Below are positions 1 to 10,831 of a stretch of DNA of 64,000 nucleotides, piece after piece; the first letter of the stretch is position 1, and every line of letters starts with the position of its first letter. The stretch is from Anthopleura xanthogrammica. Taxonomy: Eukaryota; Cnidaria; Anthozoa; Actiniaria; Actiniidae. The notes below the pieces were generated by a model, which saw only the letters and a program-made list of their open reading frames with translations, did no database searches and had not been told where the DNA came from. Position numbers and translations under genes: made by a program. The stretch is taken from positions 15,666,590-15,730,589 of the forward strand of contig OZ025212.1 in NCBI GenBank assembly GCA_964019055.1, written 5' to 3'.

Positions 1-566
1 AACATTTTAACTTTTACACCCAAAATCATAATTTATGCTATATTTTGAAAAGTTCATGTACGGTTTAGACTTATTTGTTACACCATCATTGCAATTATCC
101 CTAAAGATTTTAAAATTCACGTATTACTCGCAGTCTCATCATTCAAAATTAAGCGGGGAATTATCATGCACAATTTTGATAAAAAGAAAACCACTAAAAA
201 TACACTCAAGGCAAAGTTCAAGAAATTAGTAGAAGTTTACAGCAGTTTTCTATTTAGTTTTAAGCATTAATATAAATTAACCAGTGCATTTTCAAGTTTA
301 AAAATAAAGAGTTAAGAGTTCAATACTAGTTGCAAGAGTTGATGCCAAGCTAAAGAAATTTCAAAGAAAGAAGCTTATATAAATTTTATGCTTTAAAGAA
401 AAAAATCATGCTGTTTATAATAGCTAGCAGTGAGAGAATTTGAAAAGGTTTTTTTCTTTAAAAAGACTACTTTTTAAGTTCCAAAGTTCAGAAAAAAGAA
501 GTTAAGCTTGGAGAAAGTTGAAAGATGAGAAATTCAAGAGTATTTTGAAAAGTTTAGGCCTTAGAT
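1..566. other. Flank 3' of the TRIP11-like gene, no gene seen
   Basis: AT-rich sequence downstream of the golgin stop codon. The only open frame (35-229, +) is short, has no recognisable domain and no clear splice context, so I do not call it. The stretch next to 566 probably holds the 3' UTR of the minus-strand gene. Nothing else is supported. Confidence 0.5.
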
Positions 567-3500
567 TTAGACTGAGCAACACTGAAGCAGCAAGTGTCTT
601 ACAATATTGATTTTAATCTCAGCTACGCGTTCTTTGTCAGCAAACAAGTCGAGCAGAAGTTGGCATGCAGCGAAAGCCAATTCTTCTTGTTTCCTTTCAG
701 CCAGTTGTGAGATATTAGAAGTATTCATTACATGTCTGGCTTGTAACTGTGCCAATAGTCTCTGATTGCTTGAGTGTAAATCATGTCTGACCTTCTGATA
801 TAACTGCAGTGTTGCTACGTAGCGGTCCCACAGAGCTGGAAAGAAATCAAAAAAGTGTGAAATTGTAGGATTGGTACAAATATTACCACTTTTCAGTAAA
901 AACTAATAACTTTCTTATTTTCATTTTTTTCAATTTTTCACTTTCTCTCTCCTTCATTTTCTATTTCCCTATTCTTTTCTGTGTGTTTCTTATCTCTCTT
1001 GCCTTGTTTTTCATCTTCACTTCCTAGAAAAATGCAGCATTTGTTTGAGCAGAGACTGCAGAAATCTTCACTTTTAAATTAATGACATTCCAATAAGAAT
1101 AGAAATCCTTACCACCAATAATAGTCTTGAGATTGATTATTTCATCTTTAGCATCACCCTTGACAAGGCAAACCTTTCTCAAGCTTTCAATCTCGACTTT
1201 CTGTTCCTCTTGATTTCCCTGTGAGTACTCCAGCTCCTCCATCAGTTCCAAAGTAGAAGAATTCAACATCTCTAGATCATTTTTCACTTCACTAAGTGAT
1301 TTACGAAGCTTGTTTTCCTGAGATTCCAGTTCATTCTTCTCTTCCCTGATGGATGAAAGTTCAGCTTCCCGTTCATTTAGTTGTTCTTTCACTAAGTTTA
1401 TTTCATTTGATAATGATGCCAGAGTATTTTCCCTTTCAGCAAGCTGCTCATGGAGGGCATTGATATCTGTACTCCTCTCTTTGTGTTTATTTGATTCTGT
1501 CACCTGTTCTTCCATCTCAGCCAACTGTTCTTCAGTTTCACTCATCTTGTTTGTACTTTCTTCTAACTTTTTCCTCATGTTTTCAAATTCATTTTCATTT
1601 AATTTGAATGATTCAGCTGCTTTATCAAGCTGCTGACGAAGGTTGGTGATAGTGTCATGTGCCAACTCCAGCTCTTCTTTCAAAGCAGCAGCATCATCAC
1701 CTGTACTGTTTGAAGCTGATTTCACACCTTCAAGGTTGTCCACTTCTAAACAAGTGAAAAAAGTCATAGAAAAAACATCAACATTTCCTGATATGTAATC
1801 AAATCACAAGCATTGGTATCTAAAAATGTTTTCGGAACCCAGAAAAACCCTCAAAGCACAGGAGAAGCAACAAGCAACTTTACTCTCATACAACACCGAG
1901 CTCAACAGGACTCAAACTCAGGTTACCTTGGTGAGAAAGGAGTGATCTCACTGCTATGCCACCCATGCTTCATAAATTTTGTTGTATCATTTTAATTCTT
2001 TTATTCTCTCCTGGCTTTTTTCCCTCCATTAAAATCAAATATCTCAAAACTAAAAGAGAGATCAAATGCCTGTATCTTATATTACCTTCTAGTATTTTGA
2101 GTTCATGCTGTAAGTCCTCAATATTTCTTAGGTAGCCCTGCTTCTCATCATCCCATTTCTGCATCTCTAGCTTGTGTTTCTTGTTCAGGTTGGCAATCTT
2201 CTGGGAGTAAGTGCTTTGAAGAGTAGATAATTCATGCTGGTACTGGTTAATCTCTCTGTGCAACTTATCTTGACCGTCCTGATAAAGATTGATCATAAGG
2301 TAAATCAAATATAATCTAGGAAACCATACCTAGTATTACAGCTTCATTTACAATCATCAGAGTACAACTTAAGACCATGGCAACTACATCACTTATGAAC
2401 AGGACCCCAGAATCACTGTCCATAGGTTGTTAACAATGATTAGAGACTCTATTCTTAACTATACTAAGCCATGTTGCTATAAATAAACAGGACTCAGAAA
2501 CAGAAACTGATTATCCCTCTAGCACACTACCTACAATATTTGCCTCAGATTAATGGTTACTATGACAACAGGTACCATGACAACAAGTATACTGTGATAA
2601 TAAAATATACATGGATATACATCAAGTGGTTGATGGGGTACGTAATACCAAGTATATGGTCTACTGTTTTGTTGCTGTGATTCTAACCTGTGAACTTGAG
2701 AGAGTTTTCCAGTGATGACACTCTGTCTGTAGTCTAACAATTTCATTTCTCAGATTCTTGATTTCCTCATGTTCATCAATGCTGTCTGTGGAGTCATGTC
2801 GTGTTCTGTTCCAAGATGATGTATGACTACCATCATGTTTTTGACCATCAATCTCTTCTTTTAGTTTCATCATTTCTTGCTAAATATGGCAAACATAATC
2901 ACTGTATCAGTAAAATGAGCTAGAAATATAGATACTTTAATTTGTAGTTTTGAATCATTGGGTGATTAATGTCACACAGGTTATACATTGTATCACAGAT
3001 CCACCACACTGGGTCATATTATAATGGTGTAGTCTGGAATGGAAACCTCAGTTCCAATGAGTAGTACTATGTTCAGGCATTGATTAGATGATTCATTCAT
3101 TTATGACCTATATATCTGATCTTATGCATTCTTCTTACCTCTTTTTGGTCTAGTTTTGCCCTGTAATCTCTAGCAACATTTCTGGCCTGTAAGTCAGAAG
3201 CCTCTGCCCTCTCGTGCAATTCCACATTTAATTTCATTACTTTTTCATACTAAAACAGCAATAGAATGGTTTTATTATCGAGTGAGAACAAGAACATAAA
3301 TAATTCTATGCTCCATACATTAATCTTGTGATTAACAAGTGCTTAATCAAGCGATACGACATGTGTTATTCCATCAGCTGTGTTTGTACTCACCTCAAAC
3401 TTCTGATTCTCCACCACGATTTCAAGCTTCTTAATTTCTTGTTTTGCAAGAGTTAATTCAGCTAAAGGATCTAAAAAATATATAAATTAACATTCGTGCT

Positions 3501-3852
3501 GACAATCTAGCCTCAGTGCTTCTTGAATGCATTTAACGTTTGAGATCAAAATGAATGAAAATCAACTGATTCACAACAGAGAACAGCAATGATATCTTGT
3601 CGATCTTCAAGTACTGTCATCTGTTATGAGCTTGGCGTTGAAATAAGAGGTTTAATTCAAATATAAATTGTACTAAATAGTAATATTACGATGGCCATGC
3701 ACCGTCCAAGTGATAAATTCCTAGTGTTTACCTGCCACTTCCTCGGTTCCTTCAGTCAGCATTTCACGAGTGAAATTCGAAATCTGACCAGTTATGTTGG
3801 TAAGAGAGGACAAGCTGTCCGAGATATTCAAGTTAGGCCTTAACCAAGACAT
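567..3852 (-). CDS. TRIP11: Short golgin resembling TRIP11/GMAP-210
   Basis: Seven exons, read on the minus strand: 3852-3732, 3470-3394, 3249-3139, 2879-2688, 2278-2086, 1745-1113 and 835-567, giving about 531 residues with all phases consistent. The N-terminus starts MSWLRPNLNI and contains TGQISNFTREMLTEGTEEV, which matches the start of vertebrate GMAP-210, where an amphipathic (ALPS) helix senses curved membrane. Residues from about 40 to 440 are charged, heptad-like coiled coil rich in E, K, Q and L. By family knowledge the protein would tether small vesicles at the cis-Golgi. Oddities: vertebrate GMAP-210 is almost 2,000 residues, so this is about a quarter of that length, and the last 90 residues (from ALWDRYVATL) do not look like a GRIP or GRAB domain to me. 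It may be a short isoform, a lineage-specific short golgin, or a model whose longer isoform uses other exons. The start is fixed by the homologous N-terminus. Confidence 0.7.
1848..1968 (-). repeat. Degenerate tRNA-like SINE (family 2), fragment
   Basis: Read on the minus strand it begins ATGGGTGGCATAGCAGTGAG and then has a GTTTGAGTCC B-box-like motif. The layout matches the copies at 9068-9205, 23418-23620 and 40875-41095. It lies in an intron of the golgin gene. Low sequence identity makes this tentative. Confidence 0.35.
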
Positions 3853-4093
3853 TTTAAGGTCCTATATGAGGCTAAAAATTAGTTAAATATAGAAAGAAAG
3901 ACGTCCATTTTGAAGAAGTTGAGAGAGAATGACTGTGGATGATGTGGCAAGCAGATACAACGACACTTGTGATTGGTTGATTGTCCGCCATCTTGATTCA
4001 TATTAGCATAACATGAGGAGCCGACATGTTGGGGCTCTAGTGTCATGTAATATAAAGTACCTTATGACCCAGTCTCTTCCACCAGGATAGACA

Positions 4094-5114
4094 TGAGAAT
4101 GTACCTGAAATAGATTGGATGGACATATTAGAATAAGAATGTACACGAGATGGATTGGATGGGCGTATCAGAATAAGAATGTACACGAGATGGATTGGAT
4201 GGGCGCATTAGAATAAGAATGTACACGAGATAGATTGGATGGGTGTATCAGAATAAGAATGTACACGAGATGGATTGGATGGGTGTATCAGAATAAGAAT
4301 GTACACGAGATGGATTGGATGGGCGTATCAGAATAAGAATGTACACGAGATGGATTGGATGGGCGCATCAGAATAAGAATGTACACGAGATGGATTGGAT
4401 GAACGCATAGGAATAAGAATATACACGAGATGGATTGGATGGGCGTATCAGAATAAGAATGTACACGAGATGGATTGGATGGGTGCATCAGAATAAGAAT
4501 GTACGAGATGGATTGGATGGGTGCATCAGAATAAGAATGTACACGAGATGGATTGGATGGGCGTATCAGAATAAGAATGTACACGAGATGGATTGGATGG
4601 GCGCATCAGAATAAGAATGTACACGAGATGGATTGGATGGGCGCATCAGAATAAGAATGTACACGAGATGGATTGGATGGGCGCATTAGAATAAGAATGT
4701 ACGAGACGGATTGGATGGGTGCATCAGAATAAGAATGTACACGAGATGGATTGGATGGGCGTATCAGAATAAGAATGTACACGAGATGGATTGGATGGGC
4801 GCATCAGAATAAGAATGTACACGAGATGGATTGGATGGGTGCATCAGAATAAGAATGAACACAAGATGGATTGGATTGGTGTATCAGAATAAGAATGTAC
4901 ACGAGATGGATTGGATGGGTGCATCAGAATAAGAATGTACACGAGATGGATTGGATGGGCGCATCAGAATAAGAATGTACGAGATGGATTGGATGGGCGC
5001 ATTAGAATAAGAATGTACACGAGATGGATTGGATGGGCGCATTAGAATAAGAATGTACGAGATGGATGGGATGGGCGCATCAGAATAAGAATGAACACAT
5101 GATTGATTGGATGA
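4094..5114. repeat. 40-bp minisatellite, about 25 copies
   Basis: Head-to-tail array of a 40-bp unit (GAATAAGAATGTACACGAGA followed by TGGATTGGATGGGCGYATCA). Several units are 38 bp, having lost one AC (GTACGAGA instead of GTACACGAGA). Other differences are mainly C/T and A/G changes at three positions near the unit end. Because 40 is not a multiple of three, the apparent minus-strand ORF across it (4584-4288) is a by-product that rotates through frames. It fills most of the gap between the golgin start (3852) and the CCDC61 stop (5836). The rest of that gap (5115-5835) shows only a few simple repeats such as AAT at about 5358-5375. Confidence 0.95.
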
Positions 5115-5835
5115 AAGTGGAAGTATAATAATGGGTCAGTGTAAGATCTAAGTCACGACATTGCAAACTAATTAACAGATTAATGAGCTGAAACAACCTC
5201 TTGGCTGATCAAAGTCTAGGCACGGCTTATTCACTTATCCAATTTTTATTTCGCATGTTGGGTTTTGCGGATGGATGAAAACTGGAGAACCGGAAGGGAA
5301 AACCCGGTAATCAAGGGAGAGGCCTAACCATTGAGAGAGAGAAACGTAGGTACCGCATAATAATAATAATAATATAATTTTATTAATAACACATAAAAGT
5401 AAAACAGCTATGTACAAAGTCTGTATACTACAGTGAATATATATGGGTTAAGGTTCATTAAAAACAACTTATATGTATCAAAATAATCTCGTAACAAAAA
5501 TAAAAATATGTTGAAACTGTTTGGAATAGGAATAATAACTCTGGGATTGTGTTCGCCTTAACATCATAGTTATACTTCGTATTCATATATATAAAAGTCA
5601 CGTGGGAGGCTGGTGATGTTGAACTTGAAAGTGAGGCTAGTTGTCTCAGAGTATGAAAAACAGTGCAATAAGTGAGAAAATGAAGCTACGTTCTAGTAAG
5701 TGTTTGAATCTTTTTTATTTTAATATATGAAATATCATCAGCACCAGTCTCCCACTGTTGACGGATTTATGGTACAAAAGTTGGAATCAGTTAATCACAT
5801 GGTCTGTGTGGGTCTTATGATTGGTTAGATTCTAT

Positions 5836-8800
5836 TATTGTAAATTCGCTTTCATGAAGTGTTGCAATGCGTTCAGCCTTGCGTCGATCTCCATCATCTC
5901 TGCAGAACGGTTGAAAGAATCCTCGATTTCTGTAAAAGAAGTAACGTAATTTAATATTAATGTTATTAGCTTGTTATTATTGTATTAGAAGCATCTAAGA
6001 TGAAAAAAATCCTAGTCTCTCAAAAAGAATGACACTAATTTTCATAATCGTGCGATCCACGCAACTACAGAATGTCTTCGGGTTCCGTCATTCAAAAGTT
6101 TACAAACTCTTGTCTTTCAGATGGATCGCAAATTTTGTCAAAAGCAAACCATTTTTCTGGTAGACGTAGTAGGCTTACCGTGTGCTGGTAAATGACTAGT
6201 TTTCGTATGACGGTGTTTTGTCTTGGTGCGAGAGTGAGTTCTACCATTCTCTGGTGTACTGGAATATCTGAGCCGCATTGTCAAGGCGTCATTACAACGT
6301 ATGGCAACCTTCATAAGAAAACTGGTCTATCTTCTACGTACGATTCTTTTATTATTAGTCAATGTCAATAATCAAGCTGAAAGTTTTCTCACTAATATGA
6401 TAAGGATACAGTGCATTGGTTATCCGTAGGTCCTTGTAGCTACCCTACAATCAATAGAACAGTTAGTCAGTCAGTTAGTTAGTTAGTTACTATATAATAT
6501 TCATATTGAGTATCGACTTTATAATAATACTGTACCACGTCTGAGGCATCCGGGCTGGACCAGGCGTGAGTCTTTCTGTTTTCCTTTCCTGTAGGTTGCA
6601 GTTTCTTCTTCGTTCTGTGAGAGCAAAATAAAGAACATTTATTACATCTTTAGCATATTATCTTACAACTGCCATTGCTATGGATTTTCCAGATAGCCAG
6701 TATACTATCCTATCGTTTCTGCGCATGGTTTGTCGCTTCAATGATTCGATACCATAAAAAAGACACACACGATGAAAGTGGAAGTTCCTTGACTGACCTT
6801 GTCGTTCTTTTCCGTCTAGAACTGTTTGAATGATCTGAAAGCGCGCCGTCAATTGAAGACTGAGACGACCGTCTGCTGCCCAGGCTGCCGATAGAGGAGG
6901 TTCTCTGTAACCCTAAGGACAACGTAACAGGTAACTATTATTCAAAACCTTGTACAGTAGCATCTGTAGTTATAAATAGATTAGTAATTCAGTACCTTTT
7001 TTGAGCCCTTTTTCTGCTGATGGTACCAATCTGGAGGTGCGCTCTGTTGACAGGGACCTTGAACGACCTCGCGTCAGAGACCCATTCGATCGTGTCCTTT
7101 TGCGTCTATCAAAGTGCAGAACATTCTATGGTTAATTATGATTTTATCGTATAAAATCTAGAGTCATTGAGGCTGTATTTTTTACCCTCGCATATCTTCA
7201 GCTTCTGCTTTTTTACGCTGTTTTTCCTTCACGTATCTGGTACAAGTTAAAGATTATTTAATTTACAAATTAAAGCGATCTTGCGCATTATAAGGATCAA
7301 AGGGTTGCGTGCCATCTCACAGCCACGGCACGGAATCTACTATGTAGAACTCATGAAAATGAAAAAAAGTGATTTTAAGTAAAGGATACGCTGTTGGGTC
7401 AAATCGTGGTGGACGAGGACCTGAAAATAATAATAATAAAAAAAGAATAAAAAAGAGCATTTGATTTGAATATTTTAACGCAAAAAGCAGAGCCGGACTT
7501 TCTGAAGGATGTTGAGAGTGAAACTGCAACTATTGGAGGACCAGGATGGATTCAAGGGGGCGGCTGTTACCTAGGAAACCAGTACCTGCTGGAGAAGGTA
7601 TCCGTCTGCGCGTCGATGTTATTCGATCTCGTGAAGCTGATCGACGGTCAAGTGAAGTTGATCGGCGATCCCGCACACCCGAAGAACGATCCCGCGAATT
7701 AGAACGAGGATCCCGCGAAGTAGAGCGACGATCCCGCGATGTTGATCGACGATCACGTGATAGGGAATTCCGGGACGCATTTCTTTTCATTGAAATGCTA
7801 CTTGAAGCTGGAGAAACTCGGGACCTTCAAGAAAATAAATAAATATCAAGGAATGTTTAATGTTTATCTTGAATAAATAGCAGAAGGTGAGAAATGATTG
7901 ACCAGGAATTACCCTCTTTTATAAACTGCTAATTCATTGGTTAAACTTCGACATCTTGCGCGGAGGTTTCGTTCACTTGCACGCAGCTCCTCCAACTGCA
8001 ACAGATAACAGACTTTATAGTTAACATAAGACATACGGGTACAGAGGGATGGAAATATAACCCTGTGTTCCGACCATGAGAACAACTGACCGATGTCCAA
8101 AGGATGACCAACAGATACACAGACAGATAGATATACAGAGGGATGGAAATATAACCCTGTGTTCCAACCATGAAAACAACTGACGGATGCTACAAAGGAT
8201 GACCAACAGACACACAGACAGATAGATATACAGAGGGATGGAAATATATCTGTGTGTTCCGACCATGTCGACAACCGACCAATTTTTATTAGAGGACTGA
8301 CAGTCACACAAGCAAAATAAGTTTTAACAAAGACCACACCTCATCAGCAACACCTCGATATTCTTGAGTCTTCTTATTTAAAGTTCTTTGATACTTGCTT
8401 TTCTCCTTCATCAAGTCACTCTGTGTTTAAAATGACAGGAAATCTTGTAAGAGGATCATGTAGAAAAAACTTGAAATAAAAAAAAAAACAGATCTTATAC
8501 CTCCAAATTGTGGACCACTTTCTTCAGTACGCGGATTTCTTTGGCCACATTTGCTTTTTCTGCATGTTTGATTTCTCTCTGGAATATTTCAAATTGTGCT
8601 TGAATTTCATCTCTTTCACCTATAGCTTTTTCAACCCTAAAAACAGATACAAACTCAAATACATTGACCATCAAAAGTTCATATTTGGGATCCCTATGGA
8701 AAAAGTACTCAAACTTTCTCATTATATCAATCCACAGGAAGACCAAGATAATTTGATTACTTACTCTTTTTGCAAGTGAAGGTTCACACCATTTCTTGAA

Positions 8801-10403
8801 TTTTTCATCAACTGAAAGAAAACCAGATCAGGAAAGATATAGTAAAATATTTCCAGGAAAAATTCTGTTTAATTTTTCTAACTACCTGATCTCTCAATGC
8901 CTTGTTCTCTTCGTTAAGCCTCCTGATTGTTTCCTGTAGTTGGACTGGGTCAGGCTTGCCGACGTAAGGTAAAGGTAATGGATAATGAATCCTACGTAAA
9001 TAAATATATTTTTGGTATTATTATACATTAAACCTTTTTCACAAATTGTAATTTAGCTTGTAGGTTTTGTGGAGGAAGGAAAACCAGAGAAATGGAGAAA
9101 CTTGGCACAAGGGAGAAACCCCACAAACGCTGCTCACATGTGATGGTGAGTCCAAGGATTGAACCAGAACCCCCAGAGGTGAGAGGCAAGATGCAACTGA
9201 GAACTAAACTTACCTATCAAATTCTACTGAATATGTCAAAATTAAATATCTCTTGGAATGCAAACTGGAGTTGGTCTTAGTGGGAGGAATGTGTTGTGTC
9301 CCAGAACCTGGCTTGTGAGTTCTTTTATTCCTGAGCACTTCAAGATCACTGTATGTTAACAGGTCTAGCGTTACTGCATGACTACCCTGTTCAAGATAAA
9401 GAAATACATTCATATTACAAGGTACAGGGAAGTTACCCTCCTAAAATCTATTACGATAAAGCTTAGATAGTATGTGCACTCTGATTGGTCCAGAATTGTG
9501 CTGTATTAGTGAATGGAGCATGGTTGCTGCAACCTGTGCACTGCTAACATTTCTTATATAAAACAACAGCACTGAACACTAAAATAGACTTTTTGTTCTA
9601 CAGTCAAACCCCCACTAAAGGCAACCTTCCCACAACAGCCACAAAATTGTGTCCCAGTTACCAATGAGTTGATTACATATACTGCAACTGAAATCTCCCC
9701 ACAACCAACCCTCTACAACAACCACAAAATGTTGTCCCAATGTTGGTTGTATAGAGGTTCGACTGCATATTATAAAACCGCTAAAAAAGCTATTTTCCAT
9801 GCTCCATTCGGTAATACTTTGGTTGTGGTACTGAAGGTGGTGGTGGTGTGTGTGCATAGGAGAGGGGGGAAAGGTGGCCAAGAAGGGGGAGTAATACACT
9901 AATGCATTATATCACACTGCTACTAATTAGGTGATGGGCAATATACCCATAATGCAGGCTAAAATACAAACCTTTGTCAGTGCTGATTCCAACATGCTGA
10001 CAAATATAGAGAACTGCTTAAAATTCCCAGTCTTGTGTGTGAGATCCTCAATATCTGCAACAACAAAAAACATTGAATATTAACACTTATTAGGAGTCAA
10101 AACTAAAGTATCCTCTAACAAATATCTTTTCGATTAAAGAAACATTTCGCTCTAGATCTTCCAACATTCTTATTTTGGTACATCTTCCAATGATAAATTT
10201 CTCTTGTATCGGAATGTACTGTAATACTCACATTTTGCATCAAACTGCCCTCTCCACTGATCTGCAGTGAGTCGATCTTCTACCTCCAGAGAAAACTGAT
10301 TCTCCTCCTTATTAACTACTAGTTTTACGACATATTCAATACCACGAAATACTTGTCGACGTGAAGCAACAATCAGATTATCGTCTGCAGGTCTGTTCTC
10401 CAT
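5836..10403 (-). CDS. CCDC61: CCDC61 (VFL3 family) basal-body protein
   Basis: About sixteen exons from the start at 10403 to a TAA at 5838-5836, giving roughly 570-580 residues (human protein about 510). The N-terminal XRCC4-like head is clear: FRGIEYVVKL, VEDRLTADQWRGQFDAK, then LTHKTGNFKQF (9970-10055), VTLDLLTYSDLEVLR and KRYLILTYSVEFDR (9213-9389), and IHYPLPLPYVGKPDPV (8887-8995). A long coiled coil follows (8340-8816), with ASERNLRARCRSLTNELAVY at 7911-7996. An Arg/Ser-rich exon (about 7586-7824) carries repeated RDRRSTS units, then PRPPRFDPTA, and the C-terminus ends MEIDARLNALQHFMKAN. By family knowledge CCDC61 forms filaments and organises basal-body appendages and centrosomal microtubules. 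Its start faces COA6 428 bp away. One donor, after ESALTK, reads GTTTGT. Confidence 0.93.
8041..8285. repeat. Tandem repeat of about 95 bp, 2.6 copies
   Basis: Units starting ACAGAGGGATGGAAATATA recur at about 8041, 8135 and 8230 within a CCDC61 intron. Each unit contains ACAGACAGATAGATATA and a TGTGTTCCGACCATG segment. It explains the overlapping open frames on the minus strand here, which are not genes. Confidence 0.8.
9068..9205 (-). repeat. tRNA-like SINE (family 2), minus orientation
   Basis: On the minus strand the order is CTCACCTCTGGGGGTTCTGG, TTCAATCC (B-box-like), TCACATGTGAGCAG, then TTCTCCATTTCTCTGGTTTTCC. The same string of landmarks occurs at 23418-23620 (+) and 40875-41095 (-). 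It sits in a CCDC61 intron. Confidence 0.6.
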
Positions 10404-10831
10404 GGCTGACAGACCAACTTCAACCAGTCAACCAATTTGTCAAAATTCTCTGGTTTTTTTTATCCGATTTCAAAGCCAATGCGTTAGAAGGATTCTCTAT
10501 AGTCCATTGTATCACCAGGCTTTAATAAAGTCGTATGATCTGACCGTTAAGAAGTGGAATACCAGTTTTAATGGTTGAGTGTCAAGAAGTTAATATTTGT
10601 ATTTTAGCGGGCAATAACGACCATTACAATCCCACAATGCATCGTACTCGCGCGGTTACTCAGCACAATGATGTTACGTCACAACATGGCGGACAGAAGA
10701 AGCTGATCAAGACGATCAAGACTGCTCGCAAAAATATCAAGTCTTATCAACAACCTAACGACAGAATACGAAAATATTAAGAAGAAAGGAAGAGAATATT
10801 GTTAGGTTTCGTGTGGAGGAGTTGATTTAAT
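10404..10831. promoter_or_regulatory. Bidirectional promoter CCDC61 / COA6
   Basis: 428 bp separate the two divergent start codons. Visible motifs are an AACCAATTT (CCAAT-type) stretch near 10429 and a CATGGCGGAC motif at 10685-10694, which resembles the YY1 element often found at the start of metazoan housekeeping genes. An ORF at 10571-10780 (+) crosses this region but lacks any recognised domain. No experimental start site can be inferred. Confidence 0.5.

Noticed and set aside
4288..4584. 98-codon minus-strand ORF with repeated PSNPSRVHSYSD phrases
   Set aside because: It reads the 40-bp minisatellite in three rotating frames; no start context or domain, purely a repeat product.
7546..7842. 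98-codon plus-strand ORF, Arg/Glu/Ser rich
   Set aside because: It is antisense to the RS-repeat exon of CCDC61, whose minus frame has homology and splice sites.
9669..9899. Paired ORFs on both strands at a TTGTGGT/ACCACAA-rich stretch
   Set aside because: The stretch holds a loose inverted repeat (CCACAACAGCCACAAAATTG type) in a CCDC61 intron, more like an old foldback than a gene.
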